From: JAEINY01 sp942490535
Lineage (GTDB): Bacteria > Bacteroidota > Bacteroidia > Bacteroidales > Marinilabiliaceae
Reading direction: 5' to 3'
DNA: 64,000 bases
Assembly (NCBI GenBank): GCA_942490535.1
Contig: CALNXQ010000005.1
Location: 248,001-312,000 of the forward strand
Every line of letters starts with the position of its first letter. The first letter of the stretch is position 1. Shown one piece after another: positions 35,480-43,326 of the stretch. The position numbers and the translations under genes are program-made. The notes beneath the pieces were generated by a model. It had not been told where the DNA came from. It worked only from the letters and a program-made list of their open reading frames with translations, and did not search any database.

Positions 35480-36274
35480 ATGGGAAGAACCATTAGTATC
35501 TTGGGTTGCGGCTGGTTAGGTGAGCCATTGGCTGATTTTCTCATGGAGAAAAACTGGCAAGTCAAGGGCACTACTACAACCACTTCTAAGCTATGGGCGT
35601 TACGAATTAAAGGTATTGAGGCCTATCATATTAAGTTGGGTGAAGTGACTTTGCCAGATGGGTTGTCTGATTTCTTAAACAGCGAATATTTGATTGTGAA
35701 TATTCCACCCAGCAAAGGAATGCGTGAAGGAGCCTTGTATTTACCATTCATAAAAGCCATAGAAGCCTCGCCGGTAAAAAAAGTGATCCTGATCAGTACG
35801 ACCTCTGTCTATCCCAATTCCCATGGGGAGGTAATAGAGGGGATGGCCGATACTACAAAGTCATTAGTGGGTATAGAGCAGGTCTTTCTGGATAGTGCTT
35901 CTTTCGAAACAACAGTGATTCGTTTTGGTGGGTTGATTGGATATGATCGCCAGCCTTGCCGGTTTATTCAAAGAGCACATAAAGTATCCGGTCCCGAAAC
36001 ACCAGTTAATATGATCCATCGGGACGATTGTATTGGTATTATTGATGCCATTCTCGAAAAAGAAGCATGGGGAGAAATTTTCAACGGTGTAGCTGATACG
36101 CATCCTTCTAAACGGGAGTTTTATACGGCTGCCTGTAAGGCTATGGACGAGGAGCCTCCTTTGTTTGATGAATTACATACCGGAGCCTATAAGATTGTTA
36201 GCAACAAAAAGCTGAAAACAGAATTGGGATATAGTTTTATTCATCCCGATTTATTGAAATTGTTTGCACAATGA
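35480..36274 (+). CDS. NAD(P)-binding epimerase/reductase-like protein (SDR, YeeZ-like)
   Basis: 264 residues. The Rossmann start is ISILGCGWLGEPLA, an atypical GxGxxG used by the YeeZ/SDR group; STTSVYP stands where extended SDRs have their active-site serine and tyrosine region, and FGGLIGYDRQP follows. Substrate unknown. Confidence 0.8.
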   Translation: MGRTISILGCGWLGEPLADFLMEKNWQVKGTTTTTSKLWALRIKGIEAYHIKLGEVTLPDGLSDFLNSEYLIVNIPPSKGMREGALYLPFIKAIEASPVKKVILISTTSVYPNSHGEVIEGMADTTKSLVGIEQVFLDSASFETTVIRFGGLIGYDRQPCRFIQRAHKVSGPETPVNMIHRDDCIGIIDAILEKEAWGEIFNGVADTHPSKREFYTAACKAMDEEPPLFDELHTGAYKIVSNKKLKTELGYSFIHPDLLKLFAQ

Positions 36275-36317
36275 ACTAAAGGTGTGTCAACTCATGACTC
36301 ACGATCACAATAAGACC

Positions 36318-36350
36318 AGTTTCTCCATGAACCCTATGGAGAAACTTTTT
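36318..36350 (+). terminator. Intrinsic terminator of the SDR gene
   Basis: AGTTTCTCCAT, 7-nt loop, ATGGAGAAACT then TTTTT. Perfect 11-bp stem. Confidence 0.88.
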
Positions 36351-36372
36351 CATGCTACTGACCATGCCGCGG

Positions 36373-36434
36373 ATAAGCGGATCTGGCATGAATATTAGAC
36401 TTTCTTCCCGACTTTTGTAATAAGCGGATCTGGC
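36373..36434. repeat. 15-bp direct repeat pair
   Basis: ATAAGCGGATCTGGC occurs at 36373-36387 and again at 36420-36434, 47 bp apart, upstream of the pirin gene. The distance is not a multiple of 21. It could be a pair of regulator sites or duplication debris. Confidence 0.7.
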
Positions 36435-36505
36435 GGTCCGTTACCTCTGCTTTTCTTGAGCGATTGAAGTTTCTGTTTTTATAAACCATTGAGGAGGATA
36501 GAAAG

Positions 36506-37225
36506 ATGAAAGCATTTTTAGTTAAAGCCGATACCCGAGGACATGCCAATCATGGCTGGCTCCATGCTTATCACTCGTTTAGTTTTGCCAACTATTACGA
36601 TCCCGAACGCATTCATTTTGGCGTGTTGCGTGTATTGAATGATGACACGATAGAGCCGGGAATGGGATTTGGTGAACATCCTCATGACAATATGGAAATC
36701 ATTACCATTCCCTTGGAGGGAGACCTGGAACATAAAGATAGTATGGGTAATAATGGTATTATTCGTCATGGTGATGTGCAGGTAATGAGTGCCGGTTCGG
36801 GCGTTTTCCACAGTGAGTTTAATGCGAACCAGGATCAGCAGGTGAAATTATTGCAAATCTGGGTTTTTCCGAATAAGAAAAATGTAGAACCCCGGTATGA
36901 TCAAATTTCCATTCGTGACCTGTATAAGAAAGATGAACTCTATCAGATTTTATCACCCGATCCGGATGATGAAGGGGTGTGGATTCATCAGGAGGCCTGG
37001 TTCTTCATGGGTGATTTAAGTGCCGATACAAAACTTACATATGCATTACGAGGGAATCGTCATGGCGTGTATCTTTTTGTTCTGGAGGGATCTGTTCAGG
37101 TGGATGGTCAGGTGTTAAACCGGCGCGATGCCTTGGGAATCAAAGAAGCTGCGGAGATTCCTATTCAAGCGAATGCTCAGGCAAAGATACTGCTTATGGA
37201 AGTACCCCTGAATATAGATAATTGA
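36506..37225 (+). CDS. Pirin-family bicupin protein
   Basis: 239 residues. N-terminal cupin carries the metal ligands in GFGEHPHDNMEI and GVFHSEFN. GWLHAYHSFSFANYYDPERI is typical of the YhhW-type pirins, some of which are quercetin 2,3-dioxygenases. Function in vivo unknown. Preceded at -9 by AGGAGG-like GAGGAGGA, one of the rare Shine-Dalgarno-looking sequences in this window. Confidence 0.92.
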   Translation: MKAFLVKADTRGHANHGWLHAYHSFSFANYYDPERIHFGVLRVLNDDTIEPGMGFGEHPHDNMEIITIPLEGDLEHKDSMGNNGIIRHGDVQVMSAGSGVFHSEFNANQDQQVKLLQIWVFPNKKNVEPRYDQISIRDLYKKDELYQILSPDPDDEGVWIHQEAWFFMGDLSADTKLTYALRGNRHGVYLFVLEGSVQVDGQVLNRRDALGIKEAAEIPIQANAQAKILLMEVPLNIDN

Positions 37226-37252
37226 AATAGTGAACTGTCACAAGATTGTATA

Positions 37253-37287
37253 AACCGGCTATCTGAGTTCAGATAGCCGGTTTTTGC
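37253..37287 (+). terminator. Intrinsic terminator of the pirin gene
   Basis: AACCGGCTATCTG, loop AGTT, CAGATAGCCGGTT then TTT. Perfect 13-bp stem. Confidence 0.9.
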
Positions 37288-37370
37288 ATGGCATTAATGT
37301 GATAATCATTGTTCGGATATTGATTATTTTCACTAATATTGAGTGTGTCATTCATCTTTAACCCACACTT

Positions 37371-38252
37371 ATGCATCGTTTTTTTATTCATTTATCAATT
37401 GTTCTTCTTCTTTGTGCTTGTCATTCCAAAACTGAAATGGACGGAATCGGTTATAATGGCACAGGAGCTTATGAAGCAGAAGAGGAAATCATGCCGATCA
37501 CCCGGCAAGAAGCCCTGAAGCCACCCCCACCTCCTTTGGTCGAAATGGATGCCCCTGCAAGTAATGTTACTAAGAAAATTATTAAGGATGGACGGATGGC
37601 CTTGAAGGTGCAGGCCTTGACGGCATCTAAACAATATGTTGATTCGTTGGTGCAACGGTTTGATGCCTACTATAGCCGGGAGGATCTTCACAAATCCAGG
37701 TTTGAAGACACTTATTCGCTGACCATTCGCATCCCGTTTACCCATTTTGAAACCTTTATTGCCAGGTTGGAATCACGAATCGGCGAAGTGCAGTATAAAA
37801 ACCTTGAAGCTCGCGATGTAACGGCCGAATTCATCGACCTGGAGACGCGGTTGTCCAATAAACGGAGTTACCTGATCCGGTATAAAGAGCTGTTGAAAAA
37901 AGCACAAACGGTAAAAGATATTCTCACCATTGAAAATGAAATCCGGAAAATAGAAGAAGAGATCGATAGTTCCGAAGGGCGCCTGAAATATCTCAGTGAT
38001 CAGGTTAAGTATAGTACATTACAGCTGGATTTGAATCAGGAAAAAGAGTATGTGTACATTCCTAAAAAGGCCGATCGTTTCATGGAGCGTGTTAAGGAAT
38101 CGTTCTCCGGCGGCTGGCAGGGGTTTATCAGTTTTACTTTGCTGTTAGTGCGCTTATGGCCGTTTCTCATCGTGTTGGCCCTCCTTGTATTTTGGTGGAA
38201 GCGTCGCCGAACCCGGCGCAAGGCTTTAAAAGCCACTGAAAAGAAGGACTAA
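37371..38252 (+). CDS. DUF4349 lipoprotein
   Basis: 293 residues. Lipobox cysteine in LLLCAC near residue 16-17, an antiparallel coiled coil (about 140-220, IENEIRKIEEEIDSSEGRLKYL), and a single membrane helix (about 255-275) followed by a very basic tail WWKRRRTRRK. DUF4349 proteins have this layout; function unknown. First of three membrane-associated genes that follow closely. Confidence 0.85.
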   Translation: MHRFFIHLSIVLLLCACHSKTEMDGIGYNGTGAYEAEEEIMPITRQEALKPPPPPLVEMDAPASNVTKKIIKDGRMALKVQALTASKQYVDSLVQRFDAYYSREDLHKSRFEDTYSLTIRIPFTHFETFIARLESRIGEVQYKNLEARDVTAEFIDLETRLSNKRSYLIRYKELLKKAQTVKDILTIENEIRKIEEEIDSSEGRLKYLSDQVKYSTLQLDLNQEKEYVYIPKKADRFMERVKESFSGGWQGFISFTLLLVRLWPFLIVLALLVFWWKRRRTRRKALKATEKKD

Positions 38253-38290
38253 TATTCATCAATCATGGTTGCCAATCTAAAACCCTGAAC

Positions 38291-39583
38291 ATGAAAAAAC
38301 AACTATTAAAGGATTTGGTCGATCTGGAACGCGCTTCAGTGATTACTCCTGATATTGCTGCCCACATTAAACACTTCTACGCCCAGAAAGAAGCGCAGTC
38401 AGGCAATCGCTTGTTAACCATATTCGGGGTGTTGGGCGCTTGTTTGGTAGGCCTCGGTATTCTTTTAATTATTGCACACAACTGGGATGATTTGAGCCGT
38501 TCTTTGAAGACCGCGCTGGCTTTTCTGCCACTGCTGGTTGCACAGGGCATTGCTTTGTATGTCATCCTAAAGAAAATGGAGAGTAATCCCTGGCGAGAAA
38601 GCGTTGCTACTTTCTTATTTTTTGCCATCGGTGCCTGTATTTCACTGGTGAGCCAGATCTATCACATCCCCGGTAACTTGAGTTCATTCTTGTTAACCTG
38701 GGCGCTGTTAAGCCTTCCGGTCGTTTATCTGTTACGGTCTTCTATGGTATCGTTACTTTATATCGGATGGATTACCTGGTTTGTTAGTGAAACGGAGTAT
38801 TGGTCGCACGGCTTGGTGTCGGGGCATTTTTATTGGTTATTGTTGCTTTTGATGTTGCCGCGTTACATTCAATTATTGCTGAAACAACCTGAAGGTAACT
38901 TCACCTCTTTTCATCACTGGTTTGTGGTTTTGTCCGTCACCATTTCATTGGGTATTTTTGGAAAATCAGCTGAGGAATGGCTGTTTCCGGCCTATATGAG
39001 TTTGTTTGGTATCTTTAATGTGCTGGGCCAGTTTTCGGTGTTTACGCGCATGAAGCGGCGGAATAATGCCTACTTAATTATTGGTTCGGTGGGTACCCTG
39101 GTGCTCTTGCTGATCACCAGTTTTGATTGGTTGTGGGTCGACGTTTTTGGTGAGGAAAGAGCTTTATACTATTCGGTTTCTTCACCTGAGTTTGTTGCCT
39201 TTTTTATAACAACGGCTGGTGCCTTGTTTTTATTGGTTCGAAAATACCAATTGAAGAAGCAGTTGCTGGGTAATCCCATGGAAATCGTATTTATTGTTTT
39301 TGCAGTGTTGTTTCTGATTGCTCATTTCACAGCCATTATTCCATTGATATTGGTTAATTTGATGACCTTTCTGATTGGGGTGTACTACATCCGGTATGGG
39401 TCGCGTGAAAATCATTTGGGGTTGCTCAACTTTGGATTGCTTATCATCACGGCATTGGTTATCTGTCGGTTTTTTGATACAGACATTAGTTTTGTGTGGA
39501 GAGGCTTATTATTTATCACGGTTGGGGTAGGATTTTTCCTGGCTAATTCACGCATGCTTAAAAAAAGAAAGAACGATGAATAA
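38291..39583 (+). CDS. DUF2157 polytopic membrane protein
   Basis: 430 residues with about 12 membrane segments. The N-terminal cytoplasmic helix pair precedes GACLVGLGILLIIAHNWDDLSR, the typical DUF2157 opening. The last four codons overlap the next gene (39576-39583). Paired DUF2157/GDYXXLXY genes are common and their role is not known. Confidence 0.86.
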   Translation: MKKQLLKDLVDLERASVITPDIAAHIKHFYAQKEAQSGNRLLTIFGVLGACLVGLGILLIIAHNWDDLSRSLKTALAFLPLLVAQGIALYVILKKMESNPWRESVATFLFFAIGACISLVSQIYHIPGNLSSFLLTWALLSLPVVYLLRSSMVSLLYIGWITWFVSETEYWSHGLVSGHFYWLLLLLMLPRYIQLLLKQPEGNFTSFHHWFVVLSVTISLGIFGKSAEEWLFPAYMSLFGIFNVLGQFSVFTRMKRRNNAYLIIGSVGTLVLLLITSFDWLWVDVFGEERALYYSVSSPEFVAFFITTAGALFLLVRKYQLKKQLLGNPMEIVFIVFAVLFLIAHFTAIIPLILVNLMTFLIGVYYIRYGSRENHLGLLNFGLLIITALVICRFFDTDISFVWRGLLFITVGVGFFLANSRMLKKRKNDE

Positions 39584-40160
39584 GAAATATATACTTCTCA
39601 TTTTATTTGTGGCCGTTGCCTTGCTTCAATTGTGGGTGCCGACCCAGATGATCTGGAAAAGTGAAGCGGTGTTGAAAGAAGGCAAAATATTTCGCTTTAA
39701 AACAGCGCCGATTGATCCGGTGGATCCCTTTCGTGGTAAATATGTCACATTGACCTTTGAGGTGGATGCTGCCATTTCAACCCCAGATACCTTGTGGGAG
39801 AAGGATGAGTGGGCGTATGTGATGCTAGGCTCCAATTCGGAAGGTTTTGCTGAAATTGAATCCATCCATAAAACGCGGCCGGAAAATACGTCTGATTATT
39901 TTAAAACGACGGTTCGATACACGGGAAAGCGTAAAAGTGGATCCAACGTGCATCTGCGTTTCCCTTTTGACCGCTATTACATGGAAGAGTCTAAAGCTTA
40001 TGAAGCTGAACTGGCCGTGCGTGAATCGGCGCAGGATAGTTCACAGGTAGCATACGCATTGGTGAGTATCAAAGATGGCGATGCCAGGCTGGTGGATGTG
40101 ATCGTGAATGAAGTGCCTCTAAAAGAGTGGGTGGAACAATTGATGGAGGAAACGGAATAA
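39576..40160 (+). CDS. GDYXXLXY-family membrane-anchored protein
   Basis: 194 residues with one N-terminal membrane helix and a beta-rich outer domain. The family motif appears as FRGKYVTLTF near residue 50. It overlaps the DUF2157 gene by 8 bp, so translation is coupled. Function unknown; the pair is expected to form one complex. Confidence 0.83.
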   Translation: MNKKYILLILFVAVALLQLWVPTQMIWKSEAVLKEGKIFRFKTAPIDPVDPFRGKYVTLTFEVDAAISTPDTLWEKDEWAYVMLGSNSEGFAEIESIHKTRPENTSDYFKTTVRYTGKRKSGSNVHLRFPFDRYYMEESKAYEAELAVRESAQDSSQVAYALVSIKDGDARLVDVIVNEVPLKEWVEQLMEETE

Positions 40161-40236
40161 ACAGGTATTAAAAATTTTGAGTCATTAAATACTTGAAAGG
40201 AACGGAGTGTTAAGGAGTATCTGCTGCTTTAAAAAG

Positions 40237-40530
40237 GAGGCGTTTTTTTATAGATGTTTCGGATAAAAGGGAGCCGCTTCCTATTCCGATAGTCAGATCT
40301 TTTGCTTTTTTGTGAGATGGGATCACTTTTTTCCCAGATAACCTCTCTTTTTCATTCGATAGCCTCATAAAAAGAGAGAAGTATCTCCCCAAAAGTGAGG
40401 ATCGGCTCCCTTTTATTTAGAAAATGCTCTTTTGAAGTGAGCTTTTTCTAACTTTTGGGGAGCTCTTTCTCATAAAAACTGAGCTGTTTCTATCAAAAAG
40501 GGAAGCTGTTTATATTTTGAATGAATTTTT
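40237..40530. repeat. Degenerate 21-bp tandem array D with internal dyads
   Basis: Fills the convergent gap 40161-40645. Register positions every 21 bp from 40237 or 40258 to 40510. Measured from each unit start, CTC stands at positions 2-4 in units 40342, 40363, 40384, 40405, 40426 and 40468, and GAG at 14-16 in units 40258, 40363, 40384, 40426, 40447 and 40468, with an A- or T-run between. Each full unit is therefore a small dyad, CTC-N9-GAG. The larger block also has a perfect 14-bp inverted repeat (40263-40276 with 40403-40416, AAAAGGGAGCCG core) enclosing a second one (40343-40352 with 40369-40378). Confidence 0.83.
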
Positions 40531-40645
40531 TTTTGTTTCAGGTGAGAGCATTCCTGTTGACTGTTAGGTTGTCCTCACTATAGCGGAGGATTATCAGGTT
40601 GAAAGGGAGAATAATGGGATGAAATTAGTGATAGCGTCTTTGCAA

Positions 40646-42109
40646 TTATTGCCGGTTGTCGTAGTAACCGTGACGCACTTCGTTGCAATAGCGGGAAATG
40701 TATCGAAATGCTTTGTAATTGCCTAATTCACCCGCTTTCTGCCAGTCTTTGCAAGCGTTTTCTTTCAGTCCGATGTTGTATTGTGCCACTGCCCGGTTAA
40801 AATACGCATAAACATCCTCAGGGTCTTTTTCCACAGCCTTGTTAAAATCATTGATGGCATCCAGAAAATCTTCATTTGAAAATTTAATGGTACCGCGTAT
40901 GGAATAGACGCCTGCTAAATTCGGATTGAGGTAAATGGCCTGGTTGATGTCCTTGCTGGCCATTTCGGTATTGTTAAAATACTGCAGCACCAAACGGGCA
41001 CGTTCGTAGTAAGCATCGGCAAACAGCGAATCGTTAAGCATCGCTCTGGCGTATTGTTCCAAAGCCCAACGGGTATCCTTATTCTTATTAAATTTCAGTT
41101 TCGTTAGTTCTACAATCGCCGGTGTGAAATCAGCTGTGCGTGATAAGCATAATTCCAGGTTAACTTGTGCCTCCAGTAGATTGTTGTTTGCCAGGTTAAC
41201 CAGTGCTTTAAAGTAAAAGGCGTAATGGCAATTGGCGTTTTTGGAGATGGCGGTTTGAAAATCTTCCCGACTACCCACTGAATTTTTATAGCGGAAGCGG
41301 GTATAGCCTCTGAGGCTATAGGCGGCGGCATCATCCGGACATTTTTTGAGGTGACGACTGATGGATTTAGCCGACTCCATGTAATTCCCGCTTAAATATT
41401 GGATGATGGATTGACTGAGACTGCTGTTAAGGTGAACGCTTTGTTCGGGGGCGTTGGGTAATTCGTTGAGGCGTTTATTTATGGAGAGCCAGCTGGTGTC
41501 ATTGAGTAAATGCGAATTATAGATAATTTTCTGGGGGGCATTAGAAAGGCCGTTAACAATGCCTGTTAATTCGCCTTTTTGATTAATAACCGGTGCGCCG
41601 TGCGACCGTGTGCCATACGCGGCATTGATTAACCCGCAGCGGTAAATAAAAGGGAAGTAGTTGATTTCACCAATTCGGGCCAAAGATGTCCCATCTTCGG
41701 TTTCCTGTTCATGGGTGAAAACCAATAATTCTTCAAATTCCTTATATGATTGTTTGGCTGGTATCAGGTAGGGGAAGCTTTTTTGTCGGGTTTGTTGAAT
41801 CTTTATCAGTGTCAGGTTACTGTGTGGATGTGTCGCAATGATCCGCTCTATTTTATACTCACGCCCATTACGGATTGTGATCATGGCCGAATCCGCCATT
41901 TCCAGAATAGCGCCCATGGTGATGGCCAGGCCGTCGGGACTAATAATAAAGCCGGAGCCAATACCCGTTGGTTCACCTTCGGTGTTGTATCCCGTAATCT
42001 CAAAAACCGCTTTCTCGGTATTTTCAATGGTCTGCATCAGGCTTTGACCCAATAGAAGATAGGGGCAACAAAATAGAAGAGCAAATATAATGGGATAGGC
42101 TAATCGCAT
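40646..42109 (-). CDS. Degenerate trypsin-like protease domain with C-terminal TPR repeats
   Basis: 487 residues from MRLAYPIIFA, which gives a clean signal peptide; an upstream ATG (42178) would add 23 residues before it. About 25-200 follows the DegP/trypsin-like fold: GSGFIISPDGLAIT, then HPHSNLTLIKI and RSHGAPVINQKGELTGI. The catalytic positions are changed: A67 where His is expected and N98 where Asp is expected, with only S169 kept. About 225-470 is a run of TPRs (AYSLRGYTRFRYKN, AYFNRAVAQYNIG). Likely a periplasmic scaffold rather than a protease. Confidence 0.8.
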   Translation of the reverse strand: MRLAYPIIFALLFCCPYLLLGQSLMQTIENTEKAVFEITGYNTEGEPTGIGSGFIISPDGLAITMGAILEMADSAMITIRNGREYKIERIIATHPHSNLTLIKIQQTRQKSFPYLIPAKQSYKEFEELLVFTHEQETEDGTSLARIGEINYFPFIYRCGLINAAYGTRSHGAPVINQKGELTGIVNGLSNAPQKIIYNSHLLNDTSWLSINKRLNELPNAPEQSVHLNSSLSQSIIQYLSGNYMESAKSISRHLKKCPDDAAAYSLRGYTRFRYKNSVGSREDFQTAISKNANCHYAFYFKALVNLANNNLLEAQVNLELCLSRTADFTPAIVELTKLKFNKNKDTRWALEQYARAMLNDSLFADAYYERARLVLQYFNNTEMASKDINQAIYLNPNLAGVYSIRGTIKFSNEDFLDAINDFNKAVEKDPEDVYAYFNRAVAQYNIGLKENACKDWQKAGELGNYKAFRYISRYCNEVRHGYYDNRQ

Positions 42110-42195
42110 GTCTGATAAATTATTGGTGTAAAAATAAGAAAAAAAGGAAAAGGGGTTTCGATTTTTTGAGGGAACCACCTAAAATGAAGACATAA

Positions 42196-42226
42196 AAAAA
42201 GCCTGATCGTTTGATCAGGCTTTTTG
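42196..42226 (-). terminator. Intrinsic terminator of tRNA-His (bidirectional)
   Basis: AAAAAAGCCTGATC, loop GTTT, GATCAGGCTTTTT. It lies six bases beyond the tRNA 3' end and also ahead of the protease-like gene. Confidence 0.85.
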
Positions 42227-42231
42227 CAAGG

Positions 42232-42305
42232 GTGAAAGACCGGGTTCGAACCGGCGACCTCTGGAACCACAATCCAGCGCTCTAACCAACTGAGCTACAA
42301 TCACC
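42232..42305 (-). tRNA. tRNA-His (GTG anticodon)
   Basis: On the minus strand the molecule begins GGTGATTGTAGCTCAGTTGG, with anticodon loop TTGTGGT in stem CTGGA/TCCAG, and T-loop TTCGAAC. The extra 5' G (complement of 42305) opposite C73 (complement of 42232) is the identity pair unique to tRNA-His. The acceptor stem appears to contain two T-T oppositions at positions 5-68 and 6-67. CCA is not encoded. Confidence 0.93.
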
Positions 42306-42324
42306 ATTTTGTTGTTTTGCGATG

Positions 42325-42356
42325 CAAAGATAGTATTTGTCTTTTAATATTTGCAA
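42325..42356 (-). promoter_or_regulatory. Promoter of tRNA-His
   Basis: Minus strand TTG (42354-42356), 21-bp spacer, TATCTTTG (42325-42332), an exact TAnnTTTG, about 20 bp before the tRNA. Confidence 0.75.
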
Positions 42357-42415
42357 GAGTATTGAAAAAAAAACGAAACTTTTTTTTCCTTTGTACTTGT
42401 TGATATAGCTAGGAT

Positions 42416-43111
42416 ATGAAGTTTTTTATTGAGAATCAGGAAGTAGACCGTCAGGTAGAAAGTGTCATAAAAAAAGTGCGATTGCGCATGAATGGGGAAA
42501 CTTCTCATCAAATGAAGCAGCGCGGCATTGTTTATGGTACTAATTATGGCACGGGCATACCCCATTTAAAAGAAATCGCTGAGCAATTGCCATCGGATTT
42601 TGATCTGGCAGAACGTTTGTGGTATCGTGAAATAAGGGAAACGATGATTTTGGCAGCTATGATTGTCCCACTTGAGGAAATGACGCAAGCAAGGTGTCGG
42701 GAGTGGGTGTCATTAATTACGAACATGGATCTGGTGGAGCGAACCACTCCATTTCTATTTGGACAGTTGCCTCAGGCCTCTGTTTTCGCTAAGGAGTGGA
42801 TAAATAGTCAGCAGCCCTGGTTGGTTCATTTAGGGTGCTTCACCTTGGGTTGGAATATTCAATATAGCGAGGCCTACACCGCCCGCGATTTAGATGATTT
42901 TCTGAATTTAGTGGCAGCATGGAAAGGGGATTCCATGGAGGCCTACGCCAAATCCATTTCCTTTACCATTCGAAAATTTGTTCGGCTTATTAAAGGAAGT
43001 ACGCCGGTTTTGGATCAATTTCTCCATAAATTAATGAACTCGGATCTTAAACCATTATTAATAATGAGTGAAGAGATTCGGACGGAGTTGGAATTTGTAA
43101 GTGATTTGTAG
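42416..43111 (+). CDS. DNA alkylation repair protein-like (AlkD/HEAT-repeat)
   Basis: 231 residues, all-helical HEAT-like repeats. RGIVYGTNYGTGIPHLKEIA near the start and LAERLWYREIRETMILAAMI follow the AlkD family. AlkD glycosylases remove positively charged alkyl bases. I cannot confirm the DNA-contacting Asp/Trp/Arg set by eye, so activity is uncertain. Confidence 0.68.
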   Translation: MKFFIENQEVDRQVESVIKKVRLRMNGETSHQMKQRGIVYGTNYGTGIPHLKEIAEQLPSDFDLAERLWYREIRETMILAAMIVPLEEMTQARCREWVSLITNMDLVERTTPFLFGQLPQASVFAKEWINSQQPWLVHLGCFTLGWNIQYSEAYTARDLDDFLNLVAAWKGDSMEAYAKSISFTIRKFVRLIKGSTPVLDQFLHKLMNSDLKPLLIMSEEIRTELEFVSDL

Positions 43112-43245
43112 TTTTTAGCCTGGTGTGTGTATGAAAAAGAGGGGGTGACTGATCTAATTTGAAAGCTATTGGTTGCGGGTTGTTTATTCAATTTACTTGC
43201 ATTGAAACGGACTTTAAAAATCCGCTATTGAGTAGATATTTTACT

Positions 43246-43253
43246 TATATTTG
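43246..43253 (+). promoter_or_regulatory. Candidate -7 element of the class V aminotransferase gene
   Basis: TATATTTG is an exact TAnnTTTG, 73 bp before the start codon. The nearest upstream TTG is only 15 bp away, shorter than usual. Confidence 0.45.
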
Positions 43254-43326
43254 CGCCCGGGCACTGATATTTAAGTATGTAAATATTTAGGGAAGCACAG
43301 GTAATAATTAATAAACCTGAACATCA

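Noticed and set aside
36355..36549. Minus-strand frame over the 15-bp repeat
   Set aside because: Overlaps the pirin gene start and shows no recognisable features.
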